The notes: generated by a model from the letters alone, not told the origin. A stretch of DNA of 64,000 nucleotides from Kangiellaceae bacterium (GCA_013373015.1 JABXIQ010000027.1:1-64000), one strand, 5' to 3'. Shown: positions 17,185 to 26,351, numbered from the stretch's first letter. Translations and numbers: made by a program.

Positions 17185-18897
17185 TTATTTCTCTTGATGC
17201 TTCCCATCAAAGGTTCTTTCAATGTATTGAGAGTCATCTTGTTGCCAAAAATTGTAAAAGTTAAACCATTGATCGGGTGCTTTTATGCAGTGATCTTGCA
17301 ACCTGTGGGCATATTTTTGAATGCTGTATTGTAGCTGTTGCTGACGCTGGTTTCTAGCAAACTTTAGACTGTCGGCGAAAGGCTCCAGATAAACATGATA
17401 TCGCCCCTGTTGCTTGGTACAGAATAATAAAAATACCGGGCAATCTAAAACGCTGGCGAGAATAAATGGCCCTTGTGAAAAAGGGGCTTTTTGCCCAAGA
17501 AAATCAGCATATTCAACGCGGCCATAATTGGTTATAGAGGTTCTATCTCCAACAATAATGACGATTTCTCCTTGGTCAACCTTGTCTTTTAGCAAGATAG
17601 CCGTATCAGCCCCCATTGCATCGACTTGAATGAGGTTAATTTGCGATTGTGGATTAATTTTGCTCAAGATAGCCTGAAACTTAAGAGCATGTTTAGTAAA
17701 AACTAGAGCGTTAATCCTATATTTTTGACCTGCGGTGCCTAACGCACGACATAGTTCTGTGTTGCCTAAATGGGATGCAATAAAAACAGCTCCTTGTTGC
17801 TGCTCTAGCAAGAAATCAAAGTGCTGTTGACCATGAATAGTGACATCACTACGCTTGATGTCGCCAAGCCAAGCACGAATTTTGTCTATCGCAGACAAGC
17901 CAAACTGATAAAAATGATTATAGACAGTCGTCCATTTAACGGTATCTTTACGGTTTTGATGTACATAAAGATTGTGCCAATATTGATAAGAAGCTTTACG
18001 AGCATCTTTACCTGTCAGTACAAAGTAACCAATTATCGGGATAAGGAATAACCGAAAAATCCATTGCCCAAATACTCGATAAAGCCAAACTAGCAGCCCG
18101 ATACCAATAGAGCTACCCCGCTCTTCTATTGACGACCAGTGCTGTTGCTTTCCTTTTCTTGTCGCAAATTTATGCTTAATAAGTGAAGGGAAGCGTCGCA
18201 ACATTCCAAAAAATAAGCGAGTGTGCATTTTGGTAATTAACCAATTGTCTTTGAGCAAATTGAAATGAGAAGAACCTTCTTCTGGATATGTCACTTTGGT
18301 GGGTAGTGAAATGATATTAACTTGTTGCCAATAGAGGCGAACCAGAATCTCGGTATCAAAATCCATACGTCGACCAATAGTAGAGCTATTGATGAGTTGC
18401 GTAGTGGTTTCTAATGGATATAAACGATAACCGCACATAGAGTCTTTAATGGTAAAAGACAAGGTCTCGACCCACACCCAAAAGTGGGTAATATAACGCG
18501 GAATTAAGCGGCCAAGAGGCACGCTATGGTCATAAATTGGAATCCCACAGATAACAGATAAGGGATTTTTTTTGCTAAGCTCAATAAACTTAGGCACGTC
18601 TTTTAAATTATGCTGACCGTCTGCATCAATTTGTAAGGCGTGACTGAAACCCATTTCAGTAGCCTTTCTCATGCCTTCCATAACCGCCCCACCCTTTCCC
18701 TGGTTTACTTCCAAATGCACTAAAGTCACTTGAGGGTGTTTAGCTTCAATTTCTGTAAGTACAGAGCGAGTTTGTTGATTGCTACCATCATTAACCATGA
18801 TAATAGGCAATTGAAAAGGTAATAAACGCCCAATAACCTGCTCGATAAATTCAGCATGATTATAATTAGGAATGATTATGCAGGGTGAGTAAGTCAT
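17185..18897 (-). CDS. apeJ: fused GT2 glycosyltransferase / lysophospholipid-type acyltransferase ApeJ
   Basis: A 570-residue two-domain protein. Residues 1-240 are a GT2 glycosyltransferase: CIIIPNYNH, the MVNDGSN strand, the metal-binding QIDADGQHN motif and the MCGYRLYP segment. A membrane stretch at about 275-295 is followed by an LpxL/LPLAT acyltransferase domain whose catalytic HxxxxE motif is ASHLGNTE near residue 377. In APE lipids the polyene is attached to a lipid through sugar or glycerol-like units, so one polypeptide for sugar transfer and acyl transfer fits. Its start overlaps the apeI stop by one base (TAATG). Confidence 0.88.
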   Translation of the reverse strand: MTYSPCIIIPNYNHAEFIEQVIGRLLPFQLPIIMVNDGSNQQTRSVLTEIEAKHPQVTLVHLEVNQGKGGAVMEGMRKATEMGFSHALQIDADGQHNLKDVPKFIELSKKNPLSVICGIPIYDHSVPLGRLIPRYITHFWVWVETLSFTIKDSMCGYRLYPLETTTQLINSSTIGRRMDFDTEILVRLYWQQVNIISLPTKVTYPEEGSSHFNLLKDNWLITKMHTRLFFGMLRRFPSLIKHKFATRKGKQQHWSSIEERGSSIGIGLLVWLYRVFGQWIFRLFLIPIIGYFVLTGKDARKASYQYWHNLYVHQNRKDTVKWTTVYNHFYQFGLSAIDKIRAWLGDIKRSDVTIHGQQHFDFLLEQQQGAVFIASHLGNTELCRALGTAGQKYRINALVFTKHALKFQAILSKINPQSQINLIQVDAMGADTAILLKDKVDQGEIVIIVGDRTSITNYGRVEYADFLGQKAPFSQGPFILASVLDCPVFLLFCTKQQGRYHVYLEPFADSLKFARNQRQQQLQYSIQKYAHRLQDHCIKAPDQWFNFYNFWQQDDSQYIERTFDGKHQEK

Positions 18898-19241
18898 TAG
18901 CTGAGTGCGATTTTTCCAGATGAGAACTTAGCATTATCATTCGCATAGCTGAAAATAAGTATATTTTTACTTTGCAAATATTCAAGTGACAACTCGACTT
19001 TACTATGGGGGGGGATCACCTGTTGAAACTTCAAGGTACTTACGTTTGAAATGATTGGGCGAGTATTAGGCTGAAAAAATTCATTATAGAACTCTAGCAC
19101 CCAATACAACTGAGCAACTCCTGGAATAATTGGGGCATCGTTAAAATGACCTTTGAAAAATTCTATATTGGGATCGATCTCAAGTGTCAAGGTTAGCCGC
19201 TGATCAGTATTATGATGTGCTAAAACAGTAGGTAAAAACAT
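18897..19241 (-). CDS. apeI: aryl polyene dehydratase ApeI
   Basis: A small FabZ-like hotdog protein of 114 residues. The motif FFKGHFNDAPIIPGVAQLYW carries the catalytic His32 and the PGV turn. It probably acts together with ApeP to dehydrate 3-hydroxyacyl-ACP intermediates. It lies 15 bases behind apeH. Confidence 0.88.
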   Translation of the reverse strand: MFLPTVLAHHNTDQRLTLTLEIDPNIEFFKGHFNDAPIIPGVAQLYWVLEFYNEFFQPNTRPIISNVSTLKFQQVIPPHSKVELSLEYLQSKNILIFSYANDNAKFSSGKIALS

Positions 19242-19256
19242 ACAGCTCTCATGGAA

Positions 19257-20618
19257 TTAAACGGATTTGAATAGTTGCTCAAGTTCATTAAGCAGCAGTT
19301 TGCCTTGAGTATTATAAGGCAATTGATCAACAAAGCGCCATTTTCTGGGAACAGTTATGGCTTGATATTTATCATTACAATAATGTTTTAGAATTCTGCT
19401 CCACTGAGCCTTTTCATTATCAAGAAGAGGATCTTGTGGTGAACGATCTAATTGTACAACTGCTGCGAGATACTGTCTTTTTTCGTGCAAGACAATGACT
19501 TTAGCATTTTTTACGTGAGGGTGCGCTTGTAAATGATGCTCTATTTCATCAAGAGAAATACGTTTCTCTTCAAGCTTAATAATACGATCTTTTCGCCCTT
19601 GCAATAAAAATTGTCGCTCACCTAAGAGCTGCAGATGATCATCTAACTCAAGAGAAGACTCAAATATATGGCCTGATGTTAATACAGTTTGTTGCTTGCC
19701 AACCTGAGTTAAATATACATCATCAAAGAGTGTCCAATGTTGCTGCTCGGTATTTTGTTGGCGATAACCAATACCTCCTGTCTCAGTACTACCGTACACC
19801 TCAATGGGTAGAGTACCAAGAAGTTGTTGTACTTGTTGCGCAGCGTTAAATGACAAAGGACCTCCAGAGCTAAATATGGTATCAATGTGTATTGTGGGTA
19901 AACTGTCATCAAGCCTGCTTAAAAAGGCAGGTGACGATACAAACACTGTGTCTTGATTAATACAGAGCTCAATCAGTTGTTCGGGGTATTGGATTAATGA
20001 TCGGGAAAAGGGGCGACTTTGCAAAAAAGGCCACAATAAGCGAAACAAAAGACCATAAATATGCTGATGACTGACGCTGGCATAAATCGAATGAGTTTTT
20101 GGTAGTTTGAATGTCTGTTGAATTATGTCTATCTCATTTAACAGTAATTTAAGAGACTTTTTAATAGATTTAGGATTTCCGCTACTTCCAGAAGTAAAGA
20201 AGTAAACTTGGGTTTCTTCAATTCCCGTAATATCGAAATTAACTGGCAAACCAGAAGGTTGCTCAGTAACAGGTTTAGAAGATAGGCTAGGTTTTGCATA
20301 TTGCTGACTTATATTATCAGTGATGATGCAATCAAAATATTGAGTAATATCATTGAGCCATAAAGGCTTATCATTAGCGGTAATGATTATAATTTTTTTG
20401 CAAATAGACAATGCTATAAAATTAACTAAAAATTGATAGCTATCCGTACAATACAAAACAAATCTTTTATAATCTGTACGCTTTATGTTTCGGATGCAAA
20501 ACGAAAGGTCGTGTAAAAATTGCTGATGGTTAATGGTATCGTTGTGATCAGAAAAAGAAACGGTATGCGTGTAACCGTTGAGTAATAAATTCTTAAACGA
20601 AATTAGCGAGCTCATCAT
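19257..20618 (-). CDS. apeH: AMP-dependent aryl/acyl ligase ApeH
   Basis: An adenylate-forming enzyme of 453 residues. The P-loop is YFFTSGSSGNPKS (139-151), the A5-like core is IEVYGSTETGGIGYR, and the C-terminal domain has LLQGRKDRIIKLEEKRIS and the catalytic lysine in NTQGKLLLNE. In characterised clusters ApeH activates 4-hydroxybenzoate-type starters and loads the carrier protein. The protein is shorter at the N-terminus than most acyl-CoA ligases, as expected for this subfamily. Its start overlaps the apeG stop (TAATG). Confidence 0.9.
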   Translation of the reverse strand: MMSSLISFKNLLLNGYTHTVSFSDHNDTINHQQFLHDLSFCIRNIKRTDYKRFVLYCTDSYQFLVNFIALSICKKIIIITANDKPLWLNDITQYFDCIITDNISQQYAKPSLSSKPVTEQPSGLPVNFDITGIEETQVYFFTSGSSGNPKSIKKSLKLLLNEIDIIQQTFKLPKTHSIYASVSHQHIYGLLFRLLWPFLQSRPFSRSLIQYPEQLIELCINQDTVFVSSPAFLSRLDDSLPTIHIDTIFSSGGPLSFNAAQQVQQLLGTLPIEVYGSTETGGIGYRQQNTEQQHWTLFDDVYLTQVGKQQTVLTSGHIFESSLELDDHLQLLGERQFLLQGRKDRIIKLEEKRISLDEIEHHLQAHPHVKNAKVIVLHEKRQYLAAVVQLDRSPQDPLLDNEKAQWSRILKHYCNDKYQAITVPRKWRFVDQLPYNTQGKLLLNELEQLFKSV

Positions 20619-21178
20619 TATTGTTTTAATATCAATTTTCGGTATATATACTCACCGACGAACAAAATACCCATTAAAAAATAGGATAGGAATCCATTAT
20701 ATAGCGACCATATTTCAAGCGAAGAGAAAAATACGGTATAAGCTGATATGCAGATATTTATCAGGAAAAAAGAACACCAAATAAGTGTAACTTTGCGACA
20801 ATAAACAACGCCTTCTTCAGATAATCCGGGGTCTTGCGCACGCGCAAATCGTTCAATTATAGTCGGTGGATTAAAAAGAGATAATAAAAAAACAATCAGA
20901 AATAAAAAACTCATCAAGACCGGATACAGCCGAATGCCTAAATCAGTATTATTCAAAAAAGAAAAGCCAGCGATCCCTACGCCTATGGCAGTACTTGCAA
21001 TGATTAAGTGCTTGCTCTTTATGCCTGCAAAAGACGGTGAAAACAGTGCTCGCAGTATTACTAGCATACATAACCCTAAAGCAATAAATTTAGCTTCAAA
21101 TTTTTGCAGTCCAAAATAGACTGCAATCGGGTAGATTACTACTAACAGTGCGAGTACAACTTTGAATATTTTTTTCAT
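20618..21178 (-). CDS. apeG: inner-membrane protein ApeG (COG4648-like)
   Basis: A 186-residue integral membrane protein with five or six hydrophobic segments (for example VVLALLVVIYPIAVYFGL, HLIIASTAIGVGIAGFSFL and VLMSFLFLIVFLLSLF). It matches the COG4648 membrane protein found between the carrier-protein and ligase genes in APE clusters. The FARAQDPGLSEEGVVYCRKVT loop is the most polar part. Molecular role unknown; it may anchor the synthase at the membrane. One-base overlaps at both ends (TAATG). Confidence 0.75.
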   Translation of the reverse strand: MKKIFKVVLALLVVIYPIAVYFGLQKFEAKFIALGLCMLVILRALFSPSFAGIKSKHLIIASTAIGVGIAGFSFLNNTDLGIRLYPVLMSFLFLIVFLLSLFNPPTIIERFARAQDPGLSEEGVVYCRKVTLIWCSFFLINICISAYTVFFSSLEIWSLYNGFLSYFLMGILFVGEYIYRKLILKQ

Positions 21179-21426
21179 TAACCGTGCAATAATTGATCAA
21201 TTGCATCAACAACGTGCTGAATAGTTCTAACCGATTTAAATGTTTCAGGATCAATTGACTTGCCAGTAAGTTCCTGTAGCTTAATCACTAGATCAACGGT
21301 ATCAATACTGTCTAAATCAAGTTCAGTATAGAGATGAGAGTCTAAGGTGATTTCTTCACGCTCTATTTCAAACTCATCAACTAAAATGGTTACTAACGTT
21401 TCAAAAATTTGTTCTTTGTTTTCCAT
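21178..21426 (-). CDS. apeF: acyl carrier protein ApeF
   Basis: An 82-residue acidic carrier protein. The phosphopantetheine attachment serine is Ser40 in ELDLDSIDTVDLV. It carries growing chains for the type II APE synthase. A second carrier, ApeE, is encoded directly upstream with a TAATG overlap. No phosphopantetheinyl transferase is encoded in the window. Confidence 0.92.
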   Translation of the reverse strand: MENKEQIFETLVTILVDEFEIEREEITLDSHLYTELDLDSIDTVDLVIKLQELTGKSIDPETFKSVRTIQHVVDAIDQLLHG

Positions 21427-21689
21427 TAGGCTGTACCTTTTTGACCTTGAATAAATTGCGCTAAAGTTGCAACAGAATAAAAATGCTTTTTAGACTCTTC
21501 GGAGTTGGCTTCTAGTTTTATTTCAAATTCTTTTTTTAATGCTAACCCTAACTCTAATGCATCAATAGAATCAAGACCTAACCCATCACCAAATAAGGCT
21601 TCGTCAGTTTCAATTTCGTCTACACTGATGTCTTCGAGATCCAAAGCATCAATGATAAGTTGTTTAATTTGCTGCTCAAGTTGTTGCAT
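21426..21689 (-). CDS. apeE: acyl carrier protein ApeE
   Basis: An 87-residue carrier protein with Ser41 in GLGLDSIDALELG as the phosphopantetheine site. The frame opens upstream at a TTG (21710), but the ATG at 21689 is preceded by GAAGAGGA, a good ribosome-binding site, so I chose that start; it overlaps the apeD end by 14 bases. It differs from ApeF by a glycine-rich approach to the serine, suggesting separate roles such as starter versus extension carrier. Confidence 0.88.
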   Translation of the reverse strand: MQQLEQQIKQLIIDALDLEDISVDEIETDEALFGDGLGLDSIDALELGLALKKEFEIKLEANSEESKKHFYSVATLAQFIQGQKGTA

Positions 21690-22464
21690 TGACTTTACAT
21701 TCCTCTTCAAAAAATTCTTTTAAATGGGCAGTGAGTTTACGTGCCTGAAGTGAAGGACTTAACGTGGGATCAATAAAAGGCTGGATATCGATCTCTGGTC
21801 GAACACAAAGGGTGAAGTTTACCCTTTTATCAGGAATTTGGTACCACTTTTCATTTTTAGTTAAGGTTGTCGGATCACAGTCGATAAGCACTGGGATGAA
21901 ATTTCTTTGGCAACGAAGAGCGATATTGGCTGCTCCTCTTTGCAGTTTCATTGGCTTATTGGGCGTTGTCCGAGTGCCTTCTGGGAAAATTATTAAGTTA
22001 TAACCTTCTTCTAGTGATTCATCGCAAGCATTGATCAGAGGCTCTATATCTTCATCATTTTTGATGAAATTAGCAGCGGTTACCACCCCTTTCAAAAAAG
22101 GATTTTGCCATAGTCCACGTTTTACCACACAGTCTGCTCTGGGCATTATGGAAATTAGTGCAACCACATCAATTAATGATGGATGATTAGCAATAATGAT
22201 TTTCCCAGAAACATGTGCTAGATCGCGTTTTGCTTGTTCTAAATGAAAGGTAAATATACCTAAACTTTGCATCAGTTTTAGAAAAAAGGCAAAACTACGA
22301 TGAATAATGTAGCGCGCTTTTTGTTTGCGCTTATCAATGTCGCGAATAAATAGATTAAGTAGTGGAAAAACAGTAAGTGACAATACTAAGCCGCCAATAC
22401 CAAAAACAGTAAAGCTGATCCCAGTGCCAAGAACTCGCCAAAGATAATTCAACTGGTACATCAT
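21676..22464 (-). CDS. apeD: 1-acylglycerol-phosphate-type acyltransferase ApeD
   Basis: A PlsC-like acyltransferase of 262 residues. Hydrophobic N-terminal segments (about 10-40) anchor it. The catalytic HPSLID motif (H94-x4-D99) is in IIIANHPSLIDV, and the phosphate-binding FPEGTR motif is at 160-165. It probably transfers the aryl polyene acyl chain from ACP to a lipid acceptor. Its start overlaps the apeC stop by ATGA. Confidence 0.88.
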   Translation of the reverse strand: MMYQLNYLWRVLGTGISFTVFGIGGLVLSLTVFPLLNLFIRDIDKRKQKARYIIHRSFAFFLKLMQSLGIFTFHLEQAKRDLAHVSGKIIIANHPSLIDVVALISIMPRADCVVKRGLWQNPFLKGVVTAANFIKNDEDIEPLINACDESLEEGYNLIIFPEGTRTTPNKPMKLQRGAANIALRCQRNFIPVLIDCDPTTLTKNEKWYQIPDKRVNFTLCVRPEIDIQPFIDPTLSPSLQARKLTAHLKEFFEEECKVNATT

Positions 22465-23225
22465 GATTTACTAAAAGCCCACTCTCGTTTACCTGTAACA
22501 CACTGTTTTTGTTGCAAGTTTGAATGTAAAAAGTGAATAAATTCAAAGGCTAATGGTAAATCACTATGTTGTGTTAAGTTGTTCCTAAAGCTTACGTTAA
22601 TCATTTGATCTGCTTGCTTATGAGATAGTATTAAAGAGCTACTATAACTAATTTTTGGTTGGCTATAGGCTAAATTCAGTGGTGATGGCGGTGGCTGATC
22701 AAAGCAGGTCAATAGAATATTGTGATTTGGAAAGCGGTGCAGTAAATTGTTTGCTTCTAATAATGCAAAGCCAAAAGTATCAACACTGGCAGCTATGGTT
22801 GTTGCCGGCAAGGTATTTCCACTATTGATCGAATAAAGCCCTAGTGCACTGTTATGAACCGACAAACTGAAGTCTGTGGGTGAAATATCTTCACTCGCAT
22901 TTAAGGTGTTAATTATTTTTACTGTGCGTTCTAATTCTCCATGCTGAGAGGCGAAGATAGTGATGGGATTGCTGGCTGGTTGTTTACTTTGTTCGATAGA
23001 TTGGTAGCTAGTGTGTAAAGCCATTTTTGTCAGCGGGCTCATGCGACGTCGCTTCATTGCAGGAACTTGAGTTAAACTGATCGGATTATGGTCGATAGAG
23101 TTTGCAAGGCTTTTATCATCCAACCGTTCATTAACGTATTCTTGCCATTGCCCATCTACCCACAGACTTGTGCTATGGGTAACAAGAGGTAAACAAAAAG
23201 TGTGACTATAGCCTTGTTTGTTCAT
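22461..23225 (-). CDS. apeC: ketosynthase-like chain length factor ApeC
   Basis: A 254-residue protein resembling only the N-terminal ketosynthase domain (Ketoacyl-synt_2 type): IFASQHGELERTVKIINTL and FSLSVHNSALGLYSI are typical of it. Where a true KS has its Cys (consensus TACSS), this protein reads TTIAASVDTFG, with no cysteine. In the Xenorhabdus system ApeC is the chain length factor partner of ApeO, which fits the missing nucleophile. It is the first gene of the tightly overlapping run; 122 bases separate it from the upstream methyltransferase gene. Confidence 0.85.
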   Translation of the reverse strand: MNKQGYSHTFCLPLVTHSTSLWVDGQWQEYVNERLDDKSLANSIDHNPISLTQVPAMKRRRMSPLTKMALHTSYQSIEQSKQPASNPITIFASQHGELERTVKIINTLNASEDISPTDFSLSVHNSALGLYSINSGNTLPATTIAASVDTFGFALLEANNLLHRFPNHNILLTCFDQPPPSPLNLAYSQPKISYSSSLILSHKQADQMINVSFRNNLTQHSDLPLAFEFIHFLHSNLQQKQCVTGKREWAFSKS

Positions 23226-23276
23226 TTAACGTCAACGTGGTTGCTGTCTAAGCTGGAAAAAATAGCCGAAAATTTT

Positions 23277-23282
23277 AGTATA
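23277..23282 (-). promoter_or_regulatory. candidate -10 element upstream of apeC
   Basis: TATACT on the minus strand lies about 52 bases before the apeC start in the 122-base gap after the methyltransferase gene. The -35 region is weak (TTTATT with 17 spacing), so this may be an internal operon promoter or nothing. Confidence 0.25.
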
Positions 23283-23347
23283 AAACGTGCTTAAACTCAA
23301 TAAATTAAAGGGCTTGAGAGCCGTTTGATAGCAGGTAACCACATAGT

Positions 23348-24190
23348 CTACTCGGAATTGTTAACGCATAAAAATAATCGCGCGGGGTAAAGCTCACGAT
23401 CTTCCAATAGTTGCATTCCACGTTTTTGTAGCTCGTCTGCTAAAGGATAGTTATGCCAGCTATTAACGAATGGCTCGTGAACCCTATGAGCAAGAAACTT
23501 AAAATAAGGGCCTTGCCAGCCATGGCTCTTAAATAGTTGCCAATAACCTTGCTCAAGTTGGGTAGGAGCTGGCTCTACAATGGCGAACTTGCCGCCTGGT
23601 TTCAAGACGCGCTGGATTTGATCTAAGGCTCGAGAAACATAGCGCGGTGATAGTTCATGGAAGACAAAGCAGATGCTGATCCCATCAAATCTATCGGTTT
23701 CAAAAGGTAAGTCTTCTGCTACCCCTTGAATAAAGTTAATATCAGGGAAATCCAAAGCGGCATGCTTTAATAGATAAGGACTGGGATCGATCCCCCACAC
23801 CTCGGCTTGAGTATATTGTCGAATGGTAGCCCCCGTTTTACCGCCGCCACAACCAATATCTAAGACTGCACTGCAATCCTCGAGATGGGCGGCTATATGT
23901 TGACGTAAAGTCGGCATATGCCCCAACATACTTTTCTCAAAGCCTGTGATATAACCTCTTGATACCTTATTGGAATAATTTCCGTTGGGTAGATTATGGA
24001 ACTCTTGCAACACATATTTTGGGATTTTATCTTTATATTCAAGATGTTGCGGCAATTGAACTTTCTGCCTTTTGCCAAAAATATGGCGTAGCAATCTGAT
24101 AAAACCGTGAGGACGGTTAAGCGCCAGTTGATCAGGCCATGTGTCAGGAAGTTGAGTTTTACTCCAATTGGGGACTTGAGGATCGGGCAT
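23348..24190 (-). CDS. apeB: SAM-dependent methyltransferase, probably ApeB
   Basis: A class I methyltransferase of 280 residues. The SAM-binding motif I is VLDIGCGGGKTG (109-120), the acidic strand end is WGIDPSPYLL, and ISICFVFHELSP and VLKPGGKFAIVEPAP are motifs II/III of the UbiE/Methyltransf_11 type. APE head groups are often C-methylated on the aromatic ring, and a methyltransferase precedes apeC in related clusters, so ring methylation is the likely job. It is on the same strand as the pigment operon but separated by 122 bases, so co-transcription is not certain. Confidence 0.7.
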   Translation of the reverse strand: MPDPQVPNWSKTQLPDTWPDQLALNRPHGFIRLLRHIFGKRQKVQLPQHLEYKDKIPKYVLQEFHNLPNGNYSNKVSRGYITGFEKSMLGHMPTLRQHIAAHLEDCSAVLDIGCGGGKTGATIRQYTQAEVWGIDPSPYLLKHAALDFPDINFIQGVAEDLPFETDRFDGISICFVFHELSPRYVSRALDQIQRVLKPGGKFAIVEPAPTQLEQGYWQLFKSHGWQGPYFKFLAHRVHEPFVNSWHNYPLADELQKRGMQLLEDRELYPARLFLCVNNSE

Positions 24191-24261
24191 ACTGTGGTTT
24201 ATATATCGAGTGCTTTAAGTTAATGTTGCAGATGATAACAGACTCAGTTACAGAATAAATA

Positions 24262-24292
24262 AAAAAACGCAGGGCTCCGACCTGCGTTTTTA
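24262..24292 (-). terminator. Rho-independent terminator
   Basis: An ACGCAGG/CCTGCGT stem flanked by A and T runs on both sides. In the minus direction it ends the solute-binding protein gene and insulates the pigment locus from it. Confidence 0.85.
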
Positions 24293-24308
24293 GGCTGAAA
24301 AGTTAGGT

Positions 24309-25109
24309 TTAAAAACTATTAATAATTTCAGCGACCTTTCCGCTATCCGCCATTTCTTTGATATTAGCCTTTAGCGTATTCAAACGCTCGCCAGTAACGC
24401 TTTTCTTACTGAACATAAAGGATACGCTTTCACTTGGAATATTGACTTTAGATTCGCGTATTTTATTGCCTAAATCTTTGCGCTTAATAATATAACGCCC
24501 TTCTACAGGATCTGATAATACGCCATCAATACGACCGTAGAGAATATTAAAGAAACTTTGTTCGCCAGATTTTTCATCGACAAACAGTTGGCCGTATTGC
24601 GGATGATTCATCAAATCGTACACTTCTTTACCGTAGAAATAATCGCTGGTCACACCGACCTTGTTCGCTCGACTTAAAAAGCCACTCAAACTATCGCCGT
24701 TATAAGTATCATCAGCGGAGATAAATAAACTAAAGGATTCTGAGCGATAGGATTCAGAAAAGTCGGCATAGACCTTACGTTCATCAGTCGCGGTGGCACC
24801 TCCAAGTACATCAATCTCGCCTTTTTCGACCCCAGTTAGCAGCTCTGACCAACTTTTTTGTATATATTGAATATCGCAGCCAGCTTTATCAGCGGCTTGC
24901 TTAAAGACTGAAATATCAATTCCCTGCATTTGTCCATTCAGTTGAAATTGATACGGTTGTCTTGGCTCCCAGCCATACTTTAAGACGCAATCCCTTTTTG
25001 TGGCGGGCGTTGCAGAGGTCGTTTGCTTAGAAGATGTTGTATCATCCCCTCCTCCACAAGCTACTAATGTCATTGATGCCGCCAGCATCAAACTCTTGAT
25101 CACTCTCAT
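24309..25109 (-). CDS. periplasmic solute-binding lipoprotein (SBP_bac_3 family)
   Basis: A 266-residue exported lipoprotein with lipobox LVAC (lipidated Cys about 18), a GGG linker and then an amino-acid-type binding domain: FQLNGQMQGIDISVFKQAADKA, GEIDVLGGATATDERKVYADFSE, FFNILYGRIDGVLSDPVEG. The family binds amino acids or similar small solutes, or serves as a sensor domain. No ABC permease or ATPase lies nearby, so it is an orphan; many orphans of this type in gammaproteobacteria have no assigned ligand. It has its own terminator and no partner within 100 bases. Confidence 0.8.
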   Translation of the reverse strand: MRVIKSLMLAASMTLVACGGGDDTTSSKQTTSATPATKRDCVLKYGWEPRQPYQFQLNGQMQGIDISVFKQAADKAGCDIQYIQKSWSELLTGVEKGEIDVLGGATATDERKVYADFSESYRSESFSLFISADDTYNGDSLSGFLSRANKVGVTSDYFYGKEVYDLMNHPQYGQLFVDEKSGEQSFFNILYGRIDGVLSDPVEGRYIIKRKDLGNKIRESKVNIPSESVSFMFSKKSVTGERLNTLKANIKEMADSGKVAEIINSF

Positions 25110-25193
25110 GTTGAGCCTCCCCAGACTTATTATTAGATTGCTCAGAATTTATACTGCTACGAAATGTGAACTGGATCAAGTATTTACTGACGA

Positions 25194-25217
25194 AAAAGCA
25201 CCAAAAAGGTGCTTTTT
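25194..25217 (-). terminator. Rho-independent terminator
   Basis: An AAAGCACC/GGTGCTTT stem with an A5 loop and A/T runs outside. It follows the 73-residue membrane protein in the minus direction. Confidence 0.8.
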
Positions 25218-25238
25218 TTAAAGAAAAGTGTCAATTTT

Positions 25239-25460
25239 TTATACAGAGCTAGAATTTGAGCTAATTTCAGGCTTTTGGATAGGTGCGAATATCAAGAAAA
25301 AGATCCACGCAAACCATGAAATAAAGATGACTGCCAGTAGCCAGCCTAACTTTTCACTGCCTTGAGTGCGTTTTGATATGGCAATATGCAATAGTGGCAG
25401 GATCCAAAACAAGGCTACCACTAATAGAATAATAAAAAAGGAACTAGCGGCTACGCCCAT
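25239..25460 (-). CDS. small two-helix membrane protein (PLDc_N-like)
   Basis: A 73-residue protein with two hydrophobic segments (SSFFIILLVVALFWILPLL and LLAVIFISWFAWIFFLIFAP) joined by a basic loop ISKRTQGSEK. The arrangement resembles the phospholipase D nuclease N-terminal membrane domain and similar short proteins. No function can be assigned. It lies 6 bases after rpoH stops and is followed by a terminator, so it is probably the last gene of the rpoH transcript. Confidence 0.6.
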   Translation of the reverse strand: MGVAASSFFIILLVVALFWILPLLHIAISKRTQGSEKLGWLLAVIFISWFAWIFFLIFAPIQKPEISSNSSSV

Positions 25461-25466
25461 GCTTGA

Positions 25467-26315
25467 TTAACTAATAGCGTTTTTAATTTTGTTCATGGCA
25501 TTTTTTTCTAACTGACGGATTCGCTCCGCAGAAACACCATATTTTTCCGCTAATTCGTGCAAGGTGGCTTTTTGGTCATTCAACCAACGTTGTTGCAAAA
25601 TATCTTGGCTACGCTCATCAAGTGCTTTTAGGGCGTGGAACAAGCGTTCTTCACGTTGATCTTGCCAATCTTCTTGCTCAACCGCTAGTGCAGGGTCAGC
25701 GTTTTTAGCCTCAAGATAATGAATTGGCGCGTAAGCCTTTTCATCATCATCAATTGCTGGCGCATCGTAAGAAGCATCGTGCGCGTTTAAGCGCCCTTCC
25801 ATACGGCGAACTTCTTCAGGTTTGACCCCTAATTCTTCGGCAACCGCTTGTAATTCTTGATGATTGAGCCAGTTTAATGATTTCTTTTTAGAGCGAAGAT
25901 TGAAGAACAACTTGCGCTGCGCTTTGGTAGTGGCGACTTTAACAATACGCCAGTTACGCAGCACATACTCATGAATTTCAGCTTTGATCCAATGTACGGC
26001 AAAGGATACTAAGCGAACGCCTACATTCGGGTCGAAGCGTTTCACTGCTTTCATCAGACCGATGTTGCCTTCTTGAATCAAGTCCGCTTGTGGCAAGCCA
26101 TAACCGCTGTAGCTCTTTGCGATATGTACCACAAAGCGTAAGTGAGCCATTACTAACTGACGCGCAGCGTCAAGGTCTTCGTTATCACGAAAATTGTGTG
26201 CTAATGCCTGCTCATCTTCTACAGAGAGGACAGGAATCGCATTTACAGTGCTAACGTAACCATCGATACTGCCAGTTGGTACTGTAAGCGCCATATTCAT
26301 AGAGTTTTTACTCAT
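25467..26315 (-). CDS. rpoH: heat-shock sigma factor RpoH (sigma-32)
   Basis: A group 3 sigma factor of 282 residues, very close to E. coli RpoH. It shows region 2.1-2.4 ([38 protein letters not shown]), the sigma-32-specific RpoH box ([17 protein letters not shown], about 130-146), and region 4.2 with [19 protein letters not shown]. It directs RNA polymerase to chaperone and protease promoters. The ATG at 26315 has a strong GGAGGG site. Two CIRCE operators lie 37-94 bases upstream, so HrcA repression of this gene is expected. ftsX-ftsE-ftsY lie upstream, as is usual, but three unrelated genes have been inserted between them and rpoH. Confidence 0.97.
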   Translation of the reverse strand: MSKNSMNMALTVPTGSIDGYVSTVNAIPVLSVEDEQALAHNFRDNEDLDAARQLVMAHLRFVVHIAKSYSGYGLPQADLIQEGNIGLMKAVKRFDPNVGVRLVSFAVHWIKAEIHEYVLRNWRIVKVATTKAQRKLFFNLRSKKKSLNWLNHQELQAVAEELGVKPEEVRRMEGRLNAHDASYDAPAIDDDEKAYAPIHYLEAKNADPALAVEQEDWQDQREERLFHALKALDERSQDILQQRWLNDQKATLHELAEKYGVSAERIRQLEKNAMNKIKNAIS

Positions 26316-26351
26316 GCATTCCCTCCAATGGGTGGTTTATTACTCTTAATA

